Of a stretch of DNA of 9,532 bases, positions 5,767 to 9,532 are shown piece by piece. A program made the translations under genes and the position numbers. How positions within the stretch are numbered: position 1 is the stretch's first letter; each line of letters opens with the position of its first letter. Source of the stretch: Lentisphaeria bacterium UBA1724. GTDB lineage: Bacteria > Verrucomicrobiota > Lentisphaeria > Oligosphaerales > Oligosphaeraceae. Where the stretch lies: contig DCIO01000105.1 of the NCBI GenBank assembly GCA_002315885.1, positions 1-9,532 of the forward strand, written 5' to 3'. The notes beneath the pieces were generated by a model that worked only from the letters and a program-made list of their open reading frames with translations, was not told the DNA's origin and searched no databases.

Positions 5767-7059
5767 CTAGCAATCCGATGCGACAGTAAACCAATTCTTG
5801 ATCTTTCCCAGGAATCCGCCAGAGAGGGCTTCCCGTTCTTCCCGGATTCTTTCTTCCACACAGGCCGCGCGGAGCAACCCCAAGACCATGGTAAAGCGCG
5901 GATCCAGCTGGAACCCCGCACACCCAATCACCTGGTAGGGCATGGCGACACGCACACGACGCCCCAAGACGCTGCTCGCCAATTCGGTAATGCGTGGCAA
6001 GGTCGCTCCGACGCCAGTCAGGAGAATTTCATTGCCTACCCATTGATAGACGTCCTGGTCAATCAGACGCTGTTTGATAATCTGGAAGACCTCTTTCATG
6101 CGGGCTTCCAAAACTGCCTCAATCTCAGAGGCGGGAATCTCTTTCGGCGGATTCTCCGTGCCCTTCTCCATCACGGAAAAACGACGCGCATCACCGTCAT
6201 TCGTCGCCACAATCGTGAGGTTCAATGAAGTCAGGTCATGGACGATTTTCTTTGCAGTCTCAATCTTCAGCGAAAACGCAATGGAGAGGTCGTTGGCCAA
6301 ATGATCCGTCCCCACCGCAAGTTGTCCACAAGCCGCGAATCCCCACCGAGAGGGAATGGCGTAGGAGGTCATGCCTGCCCCCAAATCCACGACAAGCCCC
6401 TGGGGTTCGTCGGCAACCGTCGGCTGAAGAATTGCGCTGGTAACCGCCACGGGAGCATAGACTTGCTGGAAATTCTGAAGCCCCGGCAATACCGAACAAA
6501 GCAACATGACAATTCTGTTGTATCGGGGCACATCCATGGGGAAGAAAATGGATTCGATGGTCAATTTTTCGGAATACTGCCCCACGGGATTGAAGAAATA
6601 CGTGCCATTGCCCACACGGAAGCGCTTATTGAGCATCGAGAGAGCACTGGAGGCCTCCCGGGCATCTGGATCAAGCATGGTAATCGCCTTGAGACTGGCG
6701 GCATTCGCGACTTCCTCGCAATCTTCTTCGGAAATCGCCACACTCAAATCCACATCGACCGTGGCTTCCACGACCTGCTGGCGAATGTAGTTGCCGGAAA
6801 ACGCCAATGAGATGACACTCTTCTCGCCCTCAATCCCCGCCATCTCCCAGGCAGTCCCCAGCGCCAGACGAAGCTGCTCCTCCACGATATTCGGATTCAC
6901 GGGCTCGTCTTTCAAAATTTTCAGGGATGGGACTTCTGCGAAACCACGGATAATCAAATCGCTATCCCCGCGTTCGGGGTCCCGGAAAGAGGCCACGACC
7001 ACACGGATCATGTCACTCCCCAGTTCAATACCAGTATAGATGTTATTCTTTTTCTTCAT
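5767..7059 (-). CDS. ftsA: Cell-division protein FtsA (divergent)
   Basis: A 430-residue actin-like protein that tethers FtsZ to the inner membrane and recruits later division proteins. The order of parts fits FtsA: phosphate-1 region TGIELGSDMIRV (9-20), the 1C subdomain (about 82-195, with SLAFSGNYI at 84-92), phosphate-2 VVDLGAGMTSYAI (223-235), adenosine motif ILLTGVGATLP (345-355) and a C-terminal amphipathic membrane-targeting helix GGFLGKIKNWF (414-424), a hallmark of FtsA. Length is usual (about 410-440). Odd: the phosphate-1 Asp (usual DIGTSK) is Glu12 and the motif reads ELGSDM. Its partner, the next gene, is a shortened FtsZ-like protein 3 bp downstream, so the classical ftsA-ftsZ order is kept. 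The upstream neighbour is an O-antigen ligase-like gene 27 bp away; no ftsQ, murC or ddl is in view. The ATG at 7059 has no clear Shine-Dalgarno but gives the correct N-terminus. Confidence 0.9.
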   Translation of the reverse strand: MKKKNNIYTGIELGSDMIRVVVASFRDPERGDSDLIIRGFAEVPSLKILKDEPVNPNIVEEQLRLALGTAWEMAGIEGEKSVISLAFSGNYIRQQVVEATVDVDLSVAISEEDCEEVANAASLKAITMLDPDAREASSALSMLNKRFRVGNGTYFFNPVGQYSEKLTIESIFFPMDVPRYNRIVMLLCSVLPGLQNFQQVYAPVAVTSAILQPTVADEPQGLVVDLGAGMTSYAIPSRWGFAACGQLAVGTDHLANDLSIAFSLKIETAKKIVHDLTSLNLTIVATNDGDARRFSVMEKGTENPPKEIPASEIEAVLEARMKEVFQIIKQRLIDQDVYQWVGNEILLTGVGATLPRITELASSVLGRRVRVAMPYQVIGCAGFQLDPRFTMVLGLLRAACVEERIREEREALSGGFLGKIKNWFTVASDC

Positions 7060-7086
7060 GGAGACTAAATATAATCTTCTGAGACT

Positions 7087-8379
7087 CTACCGTATTCCAT
7101 CTCCCGTAAATCCTTTTCGCGGAATCAGTCGGGAAGCGACAATTCCCAGCGCAATCCAAAGGGAGCGCTTTGAGGCCGCATCCTCCCAGAAGAAGCAGAA
7201 GAATACCCCCAGGAGCATGAGTGCGGCAGACAAATCGCGACTCTTGACGGCATAAACCAGGAGCATCCCCAGGAATGCCAGCATCGCCAGCAATGCGGGG
7301 ACACCGAAGAATGAGGCGGTATTCAGGTATTCGTTGTGGGGATCCATGAAGGTGCAGTAGAGCGGCGCGTCCTGCCCAAAGCCGTATGGCTCCAGAATTT
7401 CGCGGATATGGCTTTCGTCGGCATACTTGGGATAGAGTTCGTGCAACTCCTGGGGCGAATGACCGAAGAGCTTCCCTCCGACACCGCTGTCACAGAGGAT
7501 CTCCCCGTAGATTTCCTGGTGGACGGAGTAATTCCCCCGTTTGGAGAAATCCACCCAGGGTGCCTCCTGCAAAGCGGGATACGTCTGGAAAAGCACCGTA
7601 GTCAGACAGAGCAAGCCGAATGCCGCCACCGCAATTGTGGCAAGGATGCGTGGGCGGATAGGCGCCAGGAATGGAATGGACGCGTATGCCCCTGCCAGCA
7701 AACCGAAGGTCATGACGGACATCTTGGAGGCCGTGCCCAACAACGGCAGAATTCCCAAAAGGGTCAAGAGAACCGCGACTGCCAGCGACCGCCAGGAGCG
7801 TTTTTGCAGTGCCTCTTGCAGAGTGGGAAGGAGAAGCAACGCGGGCAGGAGATACGCGCCACCCAGGAGATTTGGATTCGTGGTCAGGAATTGGTATCGG
7901 GTAACCAGGGCATTGGGTTCCAGAAGAGCGAAATGCTTGTCAAAATAGAGCAGTCGTTCCAGGCAGGTCCCGCGCACATCCACGCATTTTGTGGCAAGGT
8001 ATCCCGCCAATGTCAGCCCCAGAAGGATTCCCCCCGCCACAGCACAATGCTTCGTGGATGGCAGTGGCGTCACGGAATAGAATGCGAAGACTACACCCAT
8101 GTAGAGGAACACCGCCAGATCGAAGAAAGCGCATTGTCCCTGAAGGCAGTGCATCCCCGTGGCAAGCGCCATCCATCCCAGGGTGATTGCCAACAGGATG
8201 CCATGCCATTCCCGCAACAATTTCAGCAACTCGCTGCGCTTTCTCCAGCACTGCCAAAGCATGATTGGCGCCAGACAGTCGCACAGCAGTGCCTTCCCAT
8301 GCAAAGGAATTGCCAAAAACGCCAGCACCAGATAGGCCAACGCGACCCAGGAGATGAATTTTTCGGAGTAGTCTTTCAT
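7087..8379 (-). CDS. O-antigen ligase / polymerase (WaaL/Wzy)-family membrane protein
   Basis: A 430-residue inner-membrane protein with roughly ten or more hydrophobic segments. It resembles the O-antigen ligase/polymerase (Wzy_C) family, which joins undecaprenyl-linked glycans to lipid A core or extends them on the periplasmic side. Family-like landmarks are TNPNLLGGAYLLPALLLL (167-184), the Lys-containing TASKMS turn (216-221), a large soluble loop (about 265-350) and DPHNEYLNTASFFG (346-359), which carries the conserved His-Asn-x-Tyr-Leu of these enzymes at the start of a late helix. Ligase, polymerase or protein O-glycosyltransferase cannot be separated by sequence alone. I chose the ATG at 8379 because it overlaps the mutY stop in an ATGA junction, which points to coupled translation; the 42 residues added by the alternative start at 8505 lie inside mutY in another frame. 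ftsA follows after 27 bp. Confidence 0.85.
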   Translation of the reverse strand: MKDYSEKFISWVALAYLVLAFLAIPLHGKALLCDCLAPIMLWQCWRKRSELLKLLREWHGILLAITLGWMALATGMHCLQGQCAFFDLAVFLYMGVVFAFYSVTPLPSTKHCAVAGGILLGLTLAGYLATKCVDVRGTCLERLLYFDKHFALLEPNALVTRYQFLTTNPNLLGGAYLLPALLLLPTLQEALQKRSWRSLAVAVLLTLLGILPLLGTASKMSVMTFGLLAGAYASIPFLAPIRPRILATIAVAAFGLLCLTTVLFQTYPALQEAPWVDFSKRGNYSVHQEIYGEILCDSGVGGKLFGHSPQELHELYPKYADESHIREILEPYGFGQDAPLYCTFMDPHNEYLNTASFFGVPALLAMLAFLGMLLVYAVKSRDLSAALMLLGVFFCFFWEDAASKRSLWIALGIVASRLIPRKGFTGDGIR

Positions 8380-9389
8380 TCGTTCGGAGAAAGTGCCTTG
8401 AAAGCGGAGGGAATCGCATAATGCTGGACGAGCTCCTGGGGTGTCACCCAGGTGAAATCCCCCACAGGCGCCGTCACCCGCGCCTCGTAATTCGTCATGT
8501 GCCATTCCCGATGGGTGAAGAGATGAACCGACGGCGGCAATGTCCGCAGGGACTTTACCTCCAGACCCCAGCTGCCGAGAAGCATCCTGGCGGCTTTCCC
8601 ACTCAATTTATTATCTGCATTCGGGAATTCCCACATCTTCGCCAAAAGACCCGATGACGGACGCTTCCGCAAGGCAATCAGACCCGCCGACGACAGGATG
8701 CGGAAGACGGTCATTTCCGACACGGGACGCGGAGACTTCTTCGCTACCGCAGGAAATTCCAACTCCCGGCTGGTCTTGTGCGCCTGACATTCGCCCTGCA
8801 ACGGACACTCCGCACAGCGTGGTTGGCCATGGGGCAGACAAATTACCTCCCCCAATTCCATCCAGGACTGGGTAAAACTACGGGCATTCTCTGCCGTCAT
8901 CCAGGGCGCCAGCAATGCCGTGGCGCCAGGACGGTCAAAATTCCTGGCGAATACCCGCGAGAGCACCCGCAGCACATTGCCATCCACTGCGGGACGGGGT
9001 TCATTCAAGACAATGGATGCGATGGCGCCTGCGGTGTAGTCGCCAATGCCAGGTAGTTTCCGCCATTCATCCCCCGAGGCGGGAAAATGCCCCTGGGCGA
9101 CGATGGCTTTTGCCGCGGAATGGAGATTCCTGGCACGGGAATAATACCCCAGACCCTGCCATAATTTCAATAACGCGTCCTCCGACAAGGCAGCCAAATC
9201 CTCCACACACGGACAGACCTCAAGAATGCGCGCATACGCCAGACGAACTGCCTCGATGCGCGTCTGCTGGAGCATGATCTCCGAAAGCCATACGTGATAT
9301 GGATTCGGAGGAGACTCCCGCCAGGGCAATGCCCGAGCCGATGAGTTATACCATGCTAACAGCTTTGATACAAGTGAAAACCTTTCCAT
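8376..9389 (-). CDS. mutY: Adenine DNA glycosylase MutY
   Basis: A 337-residue base-excision repair enzyme that removes adenine mispaired with 8-oxoguanine. Diagnostic features: LPWR (21-24), WLSEIMLQQT with catalytic Glu37, GLGYYSRARNL (79-89), the helix-hairpin-helix LPGIGDYTAGAI (112-123), VDGNVLRVLSR with catalytic Asp136, and a [4Fe-4S] cluster loop with Cys184, 192, 195 and 201 (C-x7-C-x2-C-x5-C). The C-terminal third (about 220-335) is the NUDIX-like 8-oxoG-recognition domain, with FTHREWHM (291-298) in place of the usual FSH loop. The start at 9389 gives a normal N-terminus; an in-frame ATG at 9512 would add 41 residues encoded by the palindromic repeat and the intergenic DNA. No Shine-Dalgarno is visible. 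It heads the tightly packed run and overlaps the O-antigen ligase-like gene by 4 bp. Confidence 0.97.
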   Translation of the reverse strand: MERFSLVSKLLAWYNSSARALPWRESPPNPYHVWLSEIMLQQTRIEAVRLAYARILEVCPCVEDLAALSEDALLKLWQGLGYYSRARNLHSAAKAIVAQGHFPASGDEWRKLPGIGDYTAGAIASIVLNEPRPAVDGNVLRVLSRVFARNFDRPGATALLAPWMTAENARSFTQSWMELGEVICLPHGQPRCAECPLQGECQAHKTSRELEFPAVAKKSPRPVSEMTVFRILSSAGLIALRKRPSSGLLAKMWEFPNADNKLSGKAARMLLGSWGLEVKSLRTLPPSVHLFTHREWHMTNYEARVTAPVGDFTWVTPQELVQHYAIPSAFKALSPNE

Positions 9390-9418
9390 TGCGATATGAA
9401 ACCATGACAACTTGCAAA

Positions 9419-9438
9419 AATATAATTGCCCTCGCAAT
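9419..9438 (-). promoter_or_regulatory. Possible mutY-operon promoter with dyad
   Basis: On the - strand a TATATT hexamer (9424-9419) lies 30 bases before the mutY ATG and could be a -10 element; the best -35 candidate (TTTTGC, 16 bp upstream) is poor. Between them is a perfect 5-bp dyad, ATTGC-GAGG-GCAAT (9438-9425), where an operator might sit. This is the only gap that could house a promoter for the whole mutY to aldolase run. Low confidence; the call rests on position as much as on sequence. Confidence 0.25.
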
Positions 9439-9486
9439 GCGCAAAAGACATCAATGGAAAAATGAGGCGCGGGAACAGGAATTCTT

Positions 9487-9532
9487 CGACGGCGGGGACG
9501 CCGTCGGTACACCCCTTTCGACGGCGGGGACG
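9487..9532. repeat. GC-rich palindromic tandem repeat (REP-like), cut by window end
   Basis: The sequence CGACGGCG-GGGA-CGCCGTCG (9487-9506) is a perfect 8-bp inverted repeat with a 4-base loop. The same left arm restarts at 9519 after a GTACACCCCTTT-type spacer. TTCGACGGCGGGGACG occurs at 9485-9500 and again at 9517-9532, a period of 32 bp. Only about one and a half units are in the window, so the copy number is unknown. The composition is unlike the adjacent AT-rich mutY upstream region. It is probably a dispersed REP-type intergenic element; a CRISPR array is unlikely because the unit is palindromic and the intervals are too short. Confidence 0.7.

Noticed and set aside
5266..6228. 320-codon + strand frame across the ftsA/FtsZ-like junction
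   Set aside because: It runs opposite two well-supported genes and has no domain-like sequence or start signal.
7336..8421. 361-codon + strand frame opposite the O-antigen ligase-like gene
   Set aside because: Gln/His/Arg-rich antisense translation of a hydrophobic membrane-protein gene; a shadow.
8787..8840. Extra residue in the MutY iron-sulfur loop (C-x7-C in place of C-x6-C)
   Set aside because: I recall this spacing in MutY proteins of other bacterial groups, and all four cysteines are present, so it is likely normal variation.
9390..9512. 41-residue N-terminal extension of MutY from the ATG at 9512
   Set aside because: The extension is encoded by the palindromic repeat and intergenic DNA (Arg/Pro-rich), and the MutY fold begins at the Met at 9389.
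9485..9532. Start of a CRISPR array
   Set aside because: The repeated unit is itself a near-complete palindrome with only a ~12-bp interval, too short for spacers, and no cas gene is near. More sequence to the right would be needed to exclude it fully.

Overview
The window is an eight-gene stretch of a Gram-negative-type bacterial chromosome. It carries O-antigen ligase-like and surface-glycan glycosyltransferase genes, and an FtsA/FtsZ-type division module. My best guess is a Lentisphaerota/Kiritimatiellota/Verrucomicrobiota-type genome. That rests on the divergent FtsA/FtsZ-like pair, the fused class II aldolase/short-chain dehydrogenase, the GC-rich palindromic repeat at the right edge and the scarcity of Shine-Dalgarno sequences. 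The sequence does not prove it, and no rRNA, tRNA or other phylogenetic marker is present.

Layout. Left edge to about 2050 is a more AT-rich surface-polysaccharide segment: a DUF6625-like putative glycosyltransferase on + (65-1078) convergent with a GT8 glycosyltransferase on - (2048-1131). From 2247 to 9389 the DNA is more GC-rich and every gene is on the - strand. In transcription order these are mutY (9389-8376), an O-antigen ligase/polymerase-family membrane protein (8379-7087), ftsA (7059-5767), a shortened FtsZ-like protein (5763-5011), a fused class II aldolase/short-chain dehydrogenase (4997-3069) and a hemolysin III/TrhA-family membrane protein (2954-2247). The first five are packed tightly: a 4-bp overlap, then gaps of 27, 3 and 13 bp. 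They probably form one operon. A 114-bp gap holding three stem-loops separates them from trhA. The GT8 gene has a 198-bp upstream gap, a good Shine-Dalgarno and probably its own promoter.

The main point of interest is the division pair. The FtsA is full length, with a C-terminal amphipathic helix, but has a modified phosphate-1 motif. Directly behind it, 3 bp away, is a 250-residue FtsZ relative. It keeps the first (nucleotide-binding) domain in eroded form and has lost the whole second domain, including the T7 catalytic loop. It still ends in a near-canonical FtsZ C-terminal peptide (LDIPTYLRIKQ), the segment that docks on FtsA. This looks like a clean internal deletion giving an FtsA-binding protein that probably cannot polymerise or hydrolyse GTP as FtsZ does. 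Whether the genome has a second, full-length FtsZ decides what it means.

The right edge (9487-9532) contains the start of a GC-rich palindromic tandem repeat with a 32-bp period.
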